A DNA stretch of 64,000 nt from Cognatundibacterium griseum (GTDB taxonomy: Bacteria; Pseudomonadota; Gammaproteobacteria; Burkholderiales; Burkholderiaceae_D). Of the stretch, positions 54,923-64,000 are shown one piece after another (within the stretch, counting starts at the first letter, position 1; every line of letters starts with the position of its first letter). Under the pieces are notes generated by a model that worked only from the letters and a program-made list of their open reading frames with translations, did no database searches and was not told where the DNA came from. Made by a program: the position numbers and the translations under genes. The stretch covers positions 1-64,000 of the forward strand of contig NZ_JACOGC010000007.1 of NCBI RefSeq assembly GCF_014284195.1, read 5' to 3'.

Positions 54923-56085
54923 CAGCGATTCTCTGCAAGATAAGTGATGGTCATGGTCTGATTATGCAGGCTGCAGACATGCAACTGGTGGCCGGGACAA
55001 ATTTCACCATTGGAGTAAAAACCGCATAAGACCGCATCATTTCCCAGAATTTCGCCGACGATTTCAGCTTCTTCCTCCACCCGCCCCCCCATCACCAGTT
55101 TGCGTCCGATACAGCTGACTAACATTGCCAGCGCCTGCCCCTGACGCATTTCGTGGTTATTCCTGACGGCCTGCGCAGCGATTTCCGCTCCATCAACCAG
55201 GTCATTGGTATGTGCGTGCATCAGGCGTAAATATCCTTCTGGATTGATCTCACCTGCCAGAATCAGGCTGCCGTCTGTTTCATTAATGCCTAATATCGTG
55301 CGGATACTTCCTGAAGACTCCCGCATGTCCGTCAGCATTTCAAATGGGAACAGCAACCCTGAGCCCGGTAAGTCCTTTGCATATTCCCCCAGATATCGCC
55401 TGTAAATTTCCAGCGCTGGTTTCCCATCAAGCTCGTAAAGGATATTGTTGGCGCAGTGGGTAATTTTCCGGATCGGGCCAAAGGCTTTCCAGCCACCATA
55501 ACTGCCATGAGAAAAAAATAATTTCTCCCCATAAAACCCTATCGCTATCACCGCCTCAGATGACACCCCTGCCGGAGAGAAGGTATACGTCCGGGAAAAA
55601 GCACCGCCATCCGCAGCCAGACCGCCGGTCACCGGAATAGATTGACCGAGAATACTCACAACGCCATCGATCAGCGCACTGCCATTGATATTGACCCCCT
55701 GTCCCAACAGCATGACAGCCCGCAGTCCTTCACGTGAAAGTCCTGCGCCCAGCGTCTGCCCGGCATGAAATGAGGCATCCATATTCGCCAATTGCGCAGT
55801 AGCGATCTGAAACCGGCTATTCTCAAAATGCAATGCGGTGATGACCGTTGTTTCATCATGAACGCCGTCCCGGTTAATTTCACCGGCGGTTGTGCAACCG
55901 ATTTTGGCCAGCGACGGGAAAACCCGGTTGATAGACTCAACGAATAACGGATCAGTCAAATGTCTGACACAGCCAAAAATCAATAACAACTGTGGATCAA
56001 TAGCAGACAACTCTTCCAGTCTGGAAGGTATAGAAATATCTACCGGGATATTTTTTAATAGAATTTGTGCGATTTTCATAGGCAT
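54922..56085 (-). CDS. FIST domain sensor protein
   Basis: A 387-residue cytoplasmic protein with FIST_N (about 25-220; IGCTTAGEINRDG, PVTGGLAADGGAFSRTYTF) and FIST_C (about 230-370; NEISxx-like segments and GFYSNGEICP at the end). FIST domains are predicted to bind small ligands such as amino acids and are often tied to signal transduction proteins. The stop codon overlaps the hybrid kinase start (TGATG), so the two proteins are made together, strongly suggesting that FIST supplies the input. Start could be ATG 56085 or 56079; a strong ribosome binding site is missing. Confidence 0.9.
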   Translation of the reverse strand: MPMKIAQILLKNIPVDISIPSRLEELSAIDPQLLLIFGCVRHLTDPLFVESINRVFPSLAKIGCTTAGEINRDGVHDETTVITALHFENSRFQIATAQLANMDASFHAGQTLGAGLSREGLRAVMLLGQGVNINGSALIDGVVSILGQSIPVTGGLAADGGAFSRTYTFSPAGVSSEAVIAIGFYGEKLFFSHGSYGGWKAFGPIRKITHCANNILYELDGKPALEIYRRYLGEYAKDLPGSGLLFPFEMLTDMRESSGSIRTILGINETDGSLILAGEINPEGYLRLMHAHTNDLVDGAEIAAQAVRNNHEMRQGQALAMLVSCIGRKLVMGGRVEEEAEIVGEILGNDAVLCGFYSNGEICPGHQLHVCSLHNQTMTITYLAENR

Positions 56086-56097
56086 GTCAGGAGGCCA

Positions 56098-56122
56098 GGT
56101 AAAAAGCCATCTGCTTTTTACC
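56098..56122 (-). terminator. Hairpin between the HD-GYP and FIST genes
   Basis: GGTAAAAAGC (56098-56107) and GCTTTTTACC (56113-56122) form a perfect 10-bp stem with a 5-nt loop. There is no T-run after it on the minus strand, so partial termination or RNA protection is as likely as full termination. Confidence 0.5.
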
Positions 56123-56189
56123 GTCGGATCACTCTGATCAATCAGAAACGCAGACCGGGCAAATCATTTTATTGGATTAACGCGAAAGC

Positions 56190-57257
56190 TTATTGAGATG
56201 CAACAGTGCTTCCTGAGGTTTCATCCCGATAGCGGTTGCGGATTTCAAGCACCTGCTCCCAGCCGGCAATGAACGCGTTGATACAGCCCGGATCGAAATG
56301 TTTTCCTGCCCCCTCTTTCAGGAAGGTCAGCGCATCATGCACGTCCCAGGCTGCTTTATAAGGACGCTCGGATGTCAATGCATCAAACACATCTGCAACA
56401 GCAACAATCCTGGCCAATAAGGGGATTTCTTCTGCTTTCAAGCCATCCGGATACCCTGTGCCATCATATTTTTCATGATGCGACAAAGCAATCAGTGCCC
56501 CTGCCTGCAACATTTCCGATGCGCTTCCGGCAAGAATATCGTACCCCATCCGGGCATGCCGTTTCATGATCTCGAATTCATCCTCGGTCAGTTTTCCAGG
56601 TTTGAGCAAGATGCTGTCGGGAATACCGACTTTTCCCAGATCATGCATGGGTGCTGCTTCCAGCAATAATTGCTGCTCCTCTTCGGGTAATCCGAGGTAT
56701 TCCGCGATAATCCGTGAATAATTTGCCATGCGCAGAATATGCGCTCCGGTTTCCGGGTCTCTGGAATCTGCTGCTTTAGACAGACGGAAAATAGTTTCTC
56801 TTTCCCTGGCACGAATTTCCGTGGTGGCTTTTTTTACTTCGACGGCCAGCCAGCTGGCTCTGTCCAGCAAAAAACGCTGACTCTTGCGCAATGCAAGCAT
56901 ATTTTTGGTCCGCGCCAAAAATTCAATTTTATCGATCGGCTTGATCAGAAAATCATTGGCACCCACATCCAGCGCCTGATAACGAAGCTCCAGCTCGCTG
57001 TTAGCGGTAATCATCAAAACCGGGATGTCGTGACAGCCGGGAAGCCGCCGGAAGCGACGGATAAACTCGACGCCATCCATCGTTGGCATCATATAATCGA
57101 CCATCACCAGATCCGGCACATGGCTATCACACCACTTCAGCGCCAGCTCTGGCTCAACAAAACTGACCGCTTCACATTGATCGATTTTTTTGAGTAGCAG
57201 ACACAACAATGTAACGTTAATCTGCGCATCATCGAGCACTAAAACGTTCATCTTCAT
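56190..57257 (-). CDS. Response regulator with HD-GYP domain (c-di-GMP phosphodiesterase type)
   Basis: A 355-residue RpfG-like protein. The receiver domain (1-120) has Asp54 in VMVDYMMP. The HD-GYP domain (about 150-345) has the His205-Asp206 pair in MHDLGKVGIPD and the full HHEKYDGTGYP motif (260-270). All catalytic signatures of c-di-GMP hydrolysis are intact. It is the first gene of the series leading to FIST and the hybrid kinase on the same strand, 104 nt upstream of FIST. Phosphotransfer from the kinase's HPt to this receiver is the simplest model, by inference. Confidence 0.93.
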   Translation of the reverse strand: MKMNVLVLDDAQINVTLLCLLLKKIDQCEAVSFVEPELALKWCDSHVPDLVMVDYMMPTMDGVEFIRRFRRLPGCHDIPVLMITANSELELRYQALDVGANDFLIKPIDKIEFLARTKNMLALRKSQRFLLDRASWLAVEVKKATTEIRARERETIFRLSKAADSRDPETGAHILRMANYSRIIAEYLGLPEEEQQLLLEAAPMHDLGKVGIPDSILLKPGKLTEDEFEIMKRHARMGYDILAGSASEMLQAGALIALSHHEKYDGTGYPDGLKAEEIPLLARIVAVADVFDALTSERPYKAAWDVHDALTFLKEGAGKHFDPGCINAFIAGWEQVLEIRNRYRDETSGSTVASQ

Positions 57258-57413
57258 CGAACATCCCCTCCAGGACTACTCTGGTCAGCAGTAAGCCTGC
57301 TATCTTCAGCAGCAATATTTTTTGAGTGTACCGCATTACATCTGGAGAAATAATGGGAATAACAAAATTTATCGTTTGTTATTCCGTACAGGAAGGGGGC
57401 TTAATCAGCCTCA

Positions 57414-58709
57414 TCAGGCTTCAATGACCGCACTGGCGGGAAACTGAACAGAAAATTTACTGCCGACATTAGGTACGGAGTCAATCAGCAATGTGGCCTT
57501 ATGGCGCAACAACACATGCTTCACGATCGCCAATCCCAGCCCTGTTCCCTGTGTCTCTCTGGAACGGCTCTTATCCACCCGATAAAACCGTTCTGTCAGC
57601 CGTGAAATATGTTCGGGACTGATACCGATACCGTTATCGGCAACGGTGAATTTGGGACCGGCATTTCCATTCGCCCAGCTGATCTGGATGGTGCCGTTTT
57701 CGGGTGTATAGCGAATTGCATTCGTCACCAGATTCGTCAGCGCACTGCGGATTTCATCCGTGCTGCCGCGAATATCGGGGCCATTGAAATCCAATGTCAC
57801 CTGATGATGCCCTGCAGACAGTGCATGTGCTTCCTGCAATATCTGCTCCAGCATCGCGCGCATATTAATCGTTTCCGTGCGCAGCAGATGATCCATAGAC
57901 TCCAGCCGGGTCAGCGTCAGCATATCCTCGACCAGCCGCTGCATGCGCGCGCCCTGCTCCGACATCAGTTTCAGATGCGCACTCCGGGTTGCGGCATCCA
58001 GTTCCGGTTGCAATGATGCAATTTCCAGAAAACCGTTAATCACCGTCAGCGGTGTGCGCAACTCGTGCGAAGCATTGGCAATAAAGTCCCTACGCATCAT
58101 ATCAATACGCTCAGACTCGGTAATGTCATGCGTGACCAGAATCTGACGCCGGTTTTCAAACGGAATGATATGGGTAATCAGTTTGCGATCCCGGAACGAC
58201 AAGGTGAGCGGTGTATCGTAACGGCCAAGAATAATGTAGTCCATGAATTCCGGGCTGCGCACCAGATTCGTGACACGCATGCCCTTATCCTGCGCCAGAC
58301 TGAGCCCCAGATGGCTCTCTGCAGCCGGATTACACCACTCCAGAAACAGAACATCATCCATGATGACCACGCCATCCGGCAATAATGTCATCGCCTGTCT
58401 GAAGCGTGCCAGCCACTCAGTCAGTTCGGTCTGATTCTTTTCATCTTCGCGGCGCAATTTATACAAACGCGAAAAAATATCGGTCCACGCGCCCCATCCA
58501 TCTGGCAGACGCGAGCTTCTTGGATTATCGAGCCAGTCAGCCAGCCGCTGCAGATAAAACAACTGCATCACGATCAGTGCAGCCATCGCCACCAGTCCAA
58601 GGAATAATCCCCACGTAATGCCCCACATAGAGGAAGCAATGACCGTTCCAACAATGACGAGCAACATCCGTACAGAATTGGAAATCCAGAATATAAGGCG
58701 CGGAGACAT
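57414..58709 (-). CDS. phoR: Phosphate regulon sensor histidine kinase PhoR
   Basis: Membrane sensor that phosphorylates PhoB when phosphate is low. The 431-residue protein has two N-terminal hydrophobic segments (about 8-28 and 33-52), a linker helix, a PAS domain (about 100-195), HisKA with His215 in ANASHELRTPLT and HATPase (about 320-425; NLVTNAIRYTP, GTGLGLAIVKH). No large periplasmic domain exists, as in E. coli PhoR, since signalling goes through Pst and PhoU. The gene lies 204 nt downstream of phoB; the gap is AT-rich and may carry its own promoter. Confidence 0.95.
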   Translation of the reverse strand: MSPRLIFWISNSVRMLLVIVGTVIASSMWGITWGLFLGLVAMAALIVMQLFYLQRLADWLDNPRSSRLPDGWGAWTDIFSRLYKLRREDEKNQTELTEWLARFRQAMTLLPDGVVIMDDVLFLEWCNPAAESHLGLSLAQDKGMRVTNLVRSPEFMDYIILGRYDTPLTLSFRDRKLITHIIPFENRRQILVTHDITESERIDMMRRDFIANASHELRTPLTVINGFLEIASLQPELDAATRSAHLKLMSEQGARMQRLVEDMLTLTRLESMDHLLRTETINMRAMLEQILQEAHALSAGHHQVTLDFNGPDIRGSTDEIRSALTNLVTNAIRYTPENGTIQISWANGNAGPKFTVADNGIGISPEHISRLTERFYRVDKSRSRETQGTGLGLAIVKHVLLRHKATLLIDSVPNVGSKFSVQFPASAVIEA

Positions 58710-58913
58710 GAAAATCCCTGATATTTTTATTGAAATGGGGTAGGTAGAATCAGTGTGAACGGCTGGTCAGACTATCAAAAACAGCAACAGATTTCATTTA
58801 TTTTTCATGAAACTGATTGAACGATCCGAAAATTTTTCTGACAACTTTTTTCATGCTATCACTGCTGCGATGAATCGGGTTCCGGTACAGCTTGTCACCG
58901 GAACCGGTGCCGT

Positions 58914-59600
58914 TTATTTTTCCGACAGCATGTAGCCAACGCTGCGCACAGTCTTGATCAGCGACTCGGCAGATTTCAATACTTTACGCAAACGCAGGAC
59001 ATGAACATCCACCGTACGCTCTTCAATCACCACATGGTCACCCCATACTTTATCGAGTAACTGGCTGCGTGAAAAAACCCGTTCTGGATGCGCCATAAAA
59101 AACTTCAGCAGCTTGTATTCGGCATGGCCGATATCGACCTTCTGGTCATTGATCTTGACCGTGCAGCTGACCGGGTCCAGTACCACGCTGCCAGCAGTCA
59201 AGGCAGTCTGCGCATGTTCCGGACTCTTGCGGCGCAACAGCGCCTTCATCCGGGCTGTCAGCTCTCGGGGTGAAAATGGCTTGGTAATATAATCGTCGGC
59301 ACCATGATCCAGACCGGCGATCTTGTCTTCTTCCATGCTTTTCGCAGTCAGCATGATCACCGGGATTTCGTTGAACTGCCGATCGGAACGAATGCGTGAC
59401 AAGAGACGCAGACCGCTCTGGTCAGGCAGCATCCAGTCCAGCAGGATCAGTTGCGGAGTCCGGCGCTGGATAAATTCCCATGCTTCAGCTGTATTATTTA
59501 CCGCAAAGGTATTCCAGCCAGCAGCGCGCAAAGTGAAACTGACCAGCTCGACAATTGCTGGTTCGTCTTCAACAATCAATATAGTGGTATCGGCAGCCAT
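58914..59600 (-). CDS. phoB: Phosphate regulon response regulator PhoB
   Basis: A 228-residue OmpR-type activator that binds Pho boxes. The receiver domain has acid pocket Glu11/Asp12 and phosphorylation site Asp55 (LILLDWMLPDQSGL). The winged-helix DNA-binding domain (about 128-228) reads EYKLLKFFMAHPERVFSRSQLLDKVWG and ERTVDVHVLRLRKVL. It begins 8 nt after the phoU stop, so it is likely on the pst-pho transcript. Confidence 0.96.
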   Translation of the reverse strand: MAADTTILIVEDEPAIVELVSFTLRAAGWNTFAVNNTAEAWEFIQRRTPQLILLDWMLPDQSGLRLLSRIRSDRQFNEIPVIMLTAKSMEEDKIAGLDHGADDYITKPFSPRELTARMKALLRRKSPEHAQTALTAGSVVLDPVSCTVKINDQKVDIGHAEYKLLKFFMAHPERVFSRSQLLDKVWGDHVVIEERTVDVHVLRLRKVLKSAESLIKTVRSVGYMLSEK

Positions 59601-59608
59601 TGTCTTTT

Positions 59609-60319
59609 TTAGTTTTTCTGATCCTGTTTGACGGCGACATAATCTGAATGCCGGATATCTTTACCTTCGACAATATAGATTGTGTGTTCCGCGATATTCT
59701 TGGCATGATCACCGATACGCTCGATAGCCTTTGCCACCCATAATGCATTCAGCGCGTAAGAAATCGTGCTCGGATCTTCCATCATGAACGTAATCAGGTT
59801 ACGCATGATCGAACGGAAATCGTTATCGATAATGGCATCCTGTGCAATCAGTTGCACCGCTTTGGCATCATCCAGGCGGGCAAATGCATCCAGCGATTGA
59901 TGCAGCATGTCTGCCACGCTGCTGGCCAGAACGCGCACGGTTTCATGGCCATTAAACATGGAGTTGACCCGGCGGCCGTTTTGCGATTCTTTGGCAATCC
60001 GCGCAATTTTGGTGGATTCGTCGCCAATACGCTCCAGATCGGTAATCACCTTTCCGGTCGCCATGACAGTACGCAGATCATTCGCTGCCGGCTGACGTTT
60101 TACAATCAGGTGGCTGCACATATCATCGAGTGAAACTTCCAGCCGGTTTACTTCCAGATCGGACTGAATGACTGCTTCAGCCTGCTCTGCATTGCCGGTC
60201 CGGAAGCAGGACATCGCATCATGAAAATGGCTTTCAACCAAGCCGCCCATCATCAGAACCTTGGAACGAATGGTTTCAAGGTCCATATCATATTGTTTTG
60301 AAGAGTGTTCGCCTGTCAC
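59609..60319 (-). CDS. phoU: Phosphate transport system regulator PhoU
   Basis: Represses the Pho signal when phosphate is plentiful by linking PstSCAB and PhoR. The 236-residue all-helical protein has two repeats of the PhoU motif (AANDLRTVMATGKVITDLERIGDESTKIA, and SYALNALWVAKAIERIGDHAKNIAEH). I chose a GTG start at 60319, preceded by AGGAG with a 6-nt gap. The protein then begins VTGEHSSKQYDMDLE, the usual PhoU opening. The longer frame from a TTG at 60355 has no such signal. Confidence 0.94.
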   Translation of the reverse strand: MTGEHSSKQYDMDLETIRSKVLMMGGLVESHFHDAMSCFRTGNAEQAEAVIQSDLEVNRLEVSLDDMCSHLIVKRQPAANDLRTVMATGKVITDLERIGDESTKIARIAKESQNGRRVNSMFNGHETVRVLASSVADMLHQSLDAFARLDDAKAVQLIAQDAIIDNDFRSIMRNLITFMMEDPSTISYALNALWVAKAIERIGDHAKNIAEHTIYIVEGKDIRHSDYVAVKQDQKN

Positions 60320-60355
60320 GGGGTTCTCCTGTCTTTCTGATCTTTGAGAAATCAA

Positions 60356-61135
60356 TTAACCGAAACGACCGGTAATATAGTCCTGGGTTTCTTTTTTCAC
60401 CGGATTCATGAAAATATGATCGGTTTCCCCGTATTCGACCAGTTCTCCCAGATACATGTAAGCGGTATAGTCCGAACAACGTGCCGCTTGTTGCATGTTA
60501 TGCGTGACGATGGCAATCGTGTATTCCTCTTTCAGTTCGTTGATCAGCTCTTCGATCTTCACGGTGGAAATCGGATCCAGTGCCGACGTCGGCTCATCCA
60601 GCAGCAATACATCCGGCTTGACGGAAACGCCGCGCGCAATGCACAGACGCTGCTGCTGCCCGCCAGACAGGCTCAGGCCGCTCTTATTGAGCTTGTCTTT
60701 GACCTCATTCCAGATCGCCGCCTTCTTCAATGCCCATTCGACGCGCTCGTCCATTTCACCCTTGGACAAATTTTCATACAGACGTACACCAAAAGCGATA
60801 TTGTCATAAACCGACATCGGAAACGGTGTCGGTTTCTGGAACACCATACCAACCTTGGCGCGCAGCAGATTAATATCCTGATCGGCATCCAGAATATTTT
60901 TTCCGTTATAAATAATCTGTCCTTCGGCGCGCTGACCAGGATACAAGTCGTACATACGGTTTAATGTGCGCAATAAGGTCGATTTACCACAACCGGATGG
61001 TCCGATAAAAGCGGTGACTTTTTTATCAAAAATATTCAGATTAATATCGCGCAGACTGCGTGTGGCACCGTAATAAAAATTCAGCCCGTTGATTTCGATT
61101 GCTTTTTTCTGTGTCGTTGTTGGATTCGTAGTCAT
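60356..61135 (-). CDS. pstB: Phosphate ABC transporter ATPase PstB
   Basis: Cytoplasmic ATPase of the high-affinity phosphate importer, 259 residues. Walker [10 protein letters not shown], signature [13 protein letters not shown], Walker [13 protein letters not shown] and the PstB-specific NRMYDL (here [11 protein letters not shown]) are present, ending with the typical [17 protein letters not shown]. It lies 13 nt after pstA and 36 nt before phoU. Confidence 0.97.
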   Translation of the reverse strand: MTTNPTTTQKKAIEINGLNFYYGATRSLRDINLNIFDKKVTAFIGPSGCGKSTLLRTLNRMYDLYPGQRAEGQIIYNGKNILDADQDINLLRAKVGMVFQKPTPFPMSVYDNIAFGVRLYENLSKGEMDERVEWALKKAAIWNEVKDKLNKSGLSLSGGQQQRLCIARGVSVKPDVLLLDEPTSALDPISTVKIEELINELKEEYTIAIVTHNMQQAARCSDYTAYMYLGELVEYGETDHIFMNPVKKETQDYITGRFG

Positions 61136-61148
61136 ATCGATACTCAGA

Positions 61149-62021
61149 TTAGTGCTGTGATTTTTGGTTAAACAAGGTACGCGACAAAATATTCAGGCCC
61201 AGTACACTAAAAGTGATCAGCAAGGCTCCGCCCCATGCCAGCTCACGCCAGTTGTCGTAAGGGCTCATTGCATACGAATAAATCACGACCGGAAGATTGG
61301 CCATTGGCTTATTCATGTTGCCATTAAAAAATTGATTATTCAGCGCGGTGAACAGCAAAGGCGCTGTCTCGCCGGAAATCCTGGCAACGGCAAGCAAAAT
61401 ACCCGTGACCACACCCGCTTTCACTGCGCGCAGACGCACCAGCAATGCGACCTTCCAGCGTGGTGCGCCGAGCGCAAACGCTGCTTCACGCAGGCTTGCA
61501 GGTACCAATCCCAACATGTTGTCTGTCGTACGCACCACCACCGGAATCGCTATCAGTGAAATAGCCACGCTGCCAGCCCAGCCGGAAAAATGCTTGACGT
61601 TAGCAACGTAAATTGCATACACAAACAAACCGATCACAATCGAGGGAGCCGACAACATAATGTCCGTCACAAACCGGGTAATACCGCCAAACCAGCTTTT
61701 ATCACCGTATTCAGCCAGATAAATACCGGCGAGGATGCCGATCGGCGTCGAAATCAGTGTGGCAGAACCCACCATCATCACACTGCCGACAATCGCATTC
61801 ATCAGGCCGCCACCATCACTGCCCGGTGCGGGAGTCGTCTCGACAAACATAGCCAGATTGATGGCAGAAAATCCTTTGATTAACAATGTGAATAAAATCC
61901 ACATCAGGAAACCGATACCAAAAGCCATCGCAATCGATGACAACGCAATGCCCATACGATGTATTAGCAGACGGCGCCGATAAACTGGGTTTTGTGCAGA
62001 CTGCAGAGCGGTATTTTCCAT
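61149..62021 (-). CDS. pstA: Phosphate ABC transporter permease PstA
   Basis: Inner membrane permease, 290 residues, about six helices. Family segments are [35 protein letters not shown] and the EAA-type loop [26 protein letters not shown]. Start overlaps the pstC stop by one base (TAATG), so the two are coupled. Confidence 0.96.
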   Translation of the reverse strand: MENTALQSAQNPVYRRRLLIHRMGIALSSIAMAFGIGFLMWILFTLLIKGFSAINLAMFVETTPAPGSDGGGLMNAIVGSVMMVGSATLISTPIGILAGIYLAEYGDKSWFGGITRFVTDIMLSAPSIVIGLFVYAIYVANVKHFSGWAGSVAISLIAIPVVVRTTDNMLGLVPASLREAAFALGAPRWKVALLVRLRAVKAGVVTGILLAVARISGETAPLLFTALNNQFFNGNMNKPMANLPVVIYSYAMSPYDNWRELAWGGALLITFSVLGLNILSRTLFNQKSQH

Positions 62022-63076
62022 TATTTCGTTCCTTCTTTACGGCTCAATCCCAGCAGTAAAAGCTTCGCCGCCGCCAGCACAACAAAGGTGATCACAAACA
62101 ATATCAGGCCTAATAAAAACAGGGAGGAAGTGTGAAGCACTGATTCGGCTTCGGCAAACTCATTCGCCAGCGTCGAAGCAATACTGTTACCGGCTGAGAA
62201 CAAAGACCAGGAAAGTTTGTGTGCGTTACCGATGACGAATGTAACTGCCATCGTTTCGCCAAGTGCGCGTCCCAGACCGAGCATCACGCCACCGACCACA
62301 CCAATTTTGGTATAAGGCAGCACAATTTTCCGGACCACTTCCCATTTGGTGCAGCCAAGTCCGTATGCGGACTCTTTCAACACCGGCGGCACCACTTCAA
62401 ATACATCCCGCATGACGGAAGAAATAAAAGGGATAATCATAATCGCCAGAATGATGCCTGCCGATAAAATACCCAGACCGATCATCGGACCGGAAAACAG
62501 CACGCCAATAACCGGCAGTTTCCCAAGCGTCATCACCAGGAAAGGCTGAATGTAGGTCGAGAATAAAGGTGCAAAAATAAACAGTCCCCACATGCCATAA
62601 ATAATACTCGGCACACCTGCCAGCAATTCAATGGCTGTACCTAAAGGACGTTTGAGCCAGGCGGGGCAAATTTCAGTCAGAAATAAAGCAATGCCGAAAC
62701 TGACCGGGAACGCAATCAGAAGCGCAATGATGGATGTGCTCAAGGTGCCGGCAATGGCGATCAGACCGCCAAACTTGTCATTCACCGGATCCCACTCTAT
62801 CGTGGTGATAAACGGCAAACCGAATTCCTGCATGGCCGGTATGGCGCGCAGAAACAGAGAAACGATAATCCCCAGCAGCACAACCAGTACCAGTGCGGCA
62901 AAGCCGAGGGTTAACTTATGAAATAAAAAATCTTGCCATCGTTGACGACGCATAACAGCAACCAGCCGCTCATGACTTAACTGCGACGATTCATTATTTT
63001 TAGACTCAGAAACTGTTGGACTTACAGATGATGCGGTCATAGTGACGGGGGACATTGATGTAGGCATGGGTGTCAT
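62021..63076 (-). CDS. pstC: Phosphate ABC transporter permease PstC
   Basis: Inner membrane permease, 351 residues from ATG 63076, which has GGTGGAA just before it. ATG 63067 and an upstream frame to 63100 are alternatives. A Ser/Thr-rich cytoplasmic N-terminus (about 45 residues) precedes six helices. Motifs include [20 protein letters not shown] and the coupling loop [30 protein letters not shown]. It follows pstS after a gap with a hairpin. Confidence 0.95.
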   Translation of the reverse strand: MTPMPTSMSPVTMTASSVSPTVSESKNNESSQLSHERLVAVMRRQRWQDFLFHKLTLGFAALVLVVLLGIIVSLFLRAIPAMQEFGLPFITTIEWDPVNDKFGGLIAIAGTLSTSIIALLIAFPVSFGIALFLTEICPAWLKRPLGTAIELLAGVPSIIYGMWGLFIFAPLFSTYIQPFLVMTLGKLPVIGVLFSGPMIGLGILSAGIILAIMIIPFISSVMRDVFEVVPPVLKESAYGLGCTKWEVVRKIVLPYTKIGVVGGVMLGLGRALGETMAVTFVIGNAHKLSWSLFSAGNSIASTLANEFAEAESVLHTSSLFLLGLILFVITFVVLAAAKLLLLGLSRKEGTK

Positions 63077-63132
63077 TTCCACCGAAAGGCAGTCCGGCAA
63101 AAACTGACCGGACCGCCCTCTGTTTGTTGCAG

Positions 63133-63162
63133 ACCCGCCTTAACTTACCGACCAAGGCGGGT
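63133..63162 (-). promoter_or_regulatory. Hairpin between pstS and pstC
   Basis: ACCCGCCTT (63133-63141) and AAGGCGGGT (63154-63162) form a 9-bp GC-rich stem with a 12-nt loop in the 110-nt gap after pstS. There is no T-run, so it is probably not a full terminator. Such hairpins often protect the binding-protein mRNA so that it is made in excess over the permeases. Confidence 0.6.
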
Positions 63163-63186
63163 ACATCTTACTGATGTTAAAACCAA

Positions 63187-64000
63187 TTACCAGATTGCTT
63201 TACCGGAAGCATCCTTGATTTTTGCTTTCCAGCCATCTTCAATCAGTTTCACAACCGGAGCTGGCAGAGAAACATATTCCAGTTCAGTTGCCATTGCGCC
63301 ACCGTTCTTGAATGCCCAGTCAAAGAATTTCAATACTTCTTTGCCTTTTTCAGCTTCAGCCTGAGATTTGTGCATCAGGATGAAGGATGCACCAGTGATT
63401 GGCCATGTCAGCTTACCTGGCTGGTTAGTCAGCACCAGATACATGCCAGGAGCCTTATTCCAGTCAGCGCCAGCTGCAGCGGCTTTGAAGTTTTCGTCAT
63501 CAGGCTCAGCAAACTGACCATCTGCATTTTTCAGCAGTGTGTAAGTCATTTTGTTTTTCTTCACATAAGCATATTCCACATAACCGATGGAATTCTTGAT
63601 GCGCTGAACGTTGGCAGCAACGCCTTCATTACCTTTGCCACCCAGACCGACTGGCCATTTCACCGCAGTGGAAGAACCAACTGCTGTCTTGAATTCAGCA
63701 CTGACTTTGCTCAGATAATCAGTCCACAAGAATGTAGTACCTGAACCATCAGAACGGTGCACAACTGTGATTTCTTCTGCTGGCAATTTAACGCCAGGGT
63801 TGATCGCTGCGATTTCTGCTGCATTCCACTTGGTGATTTTGCCCATGTAGATGCCTGCCAGGACTTCACCTGTCATTTTCATCTTGCCTGGAGCAACGCC
63901 ATCCAGATTCACAACAGGAATCACACCGCCAATAATCGCTGGGAACTGTGTCAGGCCTTCTGCATCCAGTTCTTCCAATTTCAAAGGCATATCGGAAGCA
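63187..64000 (-). CDS. pstS: Phosphate-binding periplasmic protein PstS (5' end outside the window)
   Basis: The final 271 codons of the phosphate-binding protein lie in the window; signal peptide and N-terminal lobe are cut off by the right edge. The visible part begins ASDMPLKLEEL, then VNLDGVAPGKMKMTG, YMGKITKWNAAEIAAINPGVKLP and VHRSDGSGTTFLWTDYLSKVS, all PstS hallmarks. The Arg-Ser-Asp-Gly-Ser-Gly-Thr stretch contacts phosphate. It is the first structural gene of pstSCAB-phoUBR. The Pho box, if present, lies outside. Confidence 0.96.
   Translation of the reverse strand, partial: ASDMPLKLEELDAEGLTQFPAIIGGVIPVVNLDGVAPGKMKMTGEVLAGIYMGKITKWNAAEIAAINPGVKLPAEEITVVHRSDGSGTTFLWTDYLSKVSAEFKTAVGSSTAVKWPVGLGGKGNEGVAANVQRIKNSIGYVEYAYVKKNKMTYTLLKNADGQFAEPDDENFKAAAAGADWNKAPGMYLVLTNQPGKLTWPITGASFILMHKSQAEAEKGKEVLKFFDWAFKNGGAMATELEYVSLPAPVVKLIEDGWKAKIKDASGKAIW

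Overview
The window reads as a chromosomal segment of a betaproteobacterium of the order Burkholderiales. Oxalobacteraceae is my best guess from gene content and moderate GC, but no rRNA or marker phylogeny is available to prove it. Supporting signs are an EarP/EF-P pair with an arginine at position 32, a formate dehydrogenase (FDH) cluster carrying the DUF3305, DUF3306 and 'FDH-region TAT target' accessory genes, and the pstSCAB-phoU-phoB-phoR order. I see no insertion sequence, prophage, CRISPR array or rRNA gene. The DNA is mostly densely packed housekeeping and metabolic genes.

Layout. 1-126: start of a TonB-like gene on the minus strand, followed by a long AT-rich gap. 1075-6753: a four-gene peptide-type ABC importer. 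7170-11349: fabI, an orphan GH8 cellulase (bcsZ-like) and the DEAD-box helicase rhlE. 11502-14304: selD, transaldolase and a CatA-like acetyltransferase. 14367-18351: rnhA, a YafS-like methyltransferase-fold protein, gloB, earP and efp. 18475-21018: the metNIQ methionine importer. 21233-25146: a periplasmic thioredoxin-fold protein, a tRNA-Ala/tRNA-Glu x3 operon and gltX. 25282-36025: a minus-strand FDH region from DUF3305 to fdhD. It holds a catalytic subunit with Cys in place of selenocysteine, an iron-sulfur beta subunit, a cytochrome b gamma subunit, small secreted and lipoprotein partners, a TorD-like chaperone, a large polyferredoxin and FdhD. 36081-39560: an RluA-family pseudouridine synthase, two tRNA-Pro genes, ribD and apbC. 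39919-44448: a low-complexity Ser/Gly/Asn-rich protein, a GT2 glycosyltransferase, a Wzx-type flippase and an M29-like metallopeptidase. 44682-49165: metG, a GNAT acetyltransferase and an aminopeptidase P. 49211-51293: a LysR regulator divergent from a YeiH-family membrane protein. 51368-57257: a FIST protein, a large hybrid histidine kinase and an HD-GYP response regulator. 57414-64000: phoR, phoB, phoU, pstB, pstA, pstC and the 3' part of pstS.

How the parts work together. The FDH cluster encodes a membrane-bound, Tat-exported formate oxidase plus most of its maturation genes. The pst-pho block is a phosphate importer with its two-component regulator. EarP rhamnosylates Arg32 of EF-P, encoded next door. 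The FIST, hybrid kinase and HD-GYP genes form a plausible small-molecule-to-c-di-GMP signalling unit. The least ordinary features are: a palindromic GGGGGAGTAT-type inverted element present in two places, one of which buries the fdhD ribosome binding site; the lone Ser/Gly-rich protein; the FIST/HD-GYP module; and the M29-like enzyme with a complete set of metal ligands. No wholly new defence-type or mobile system is visible.
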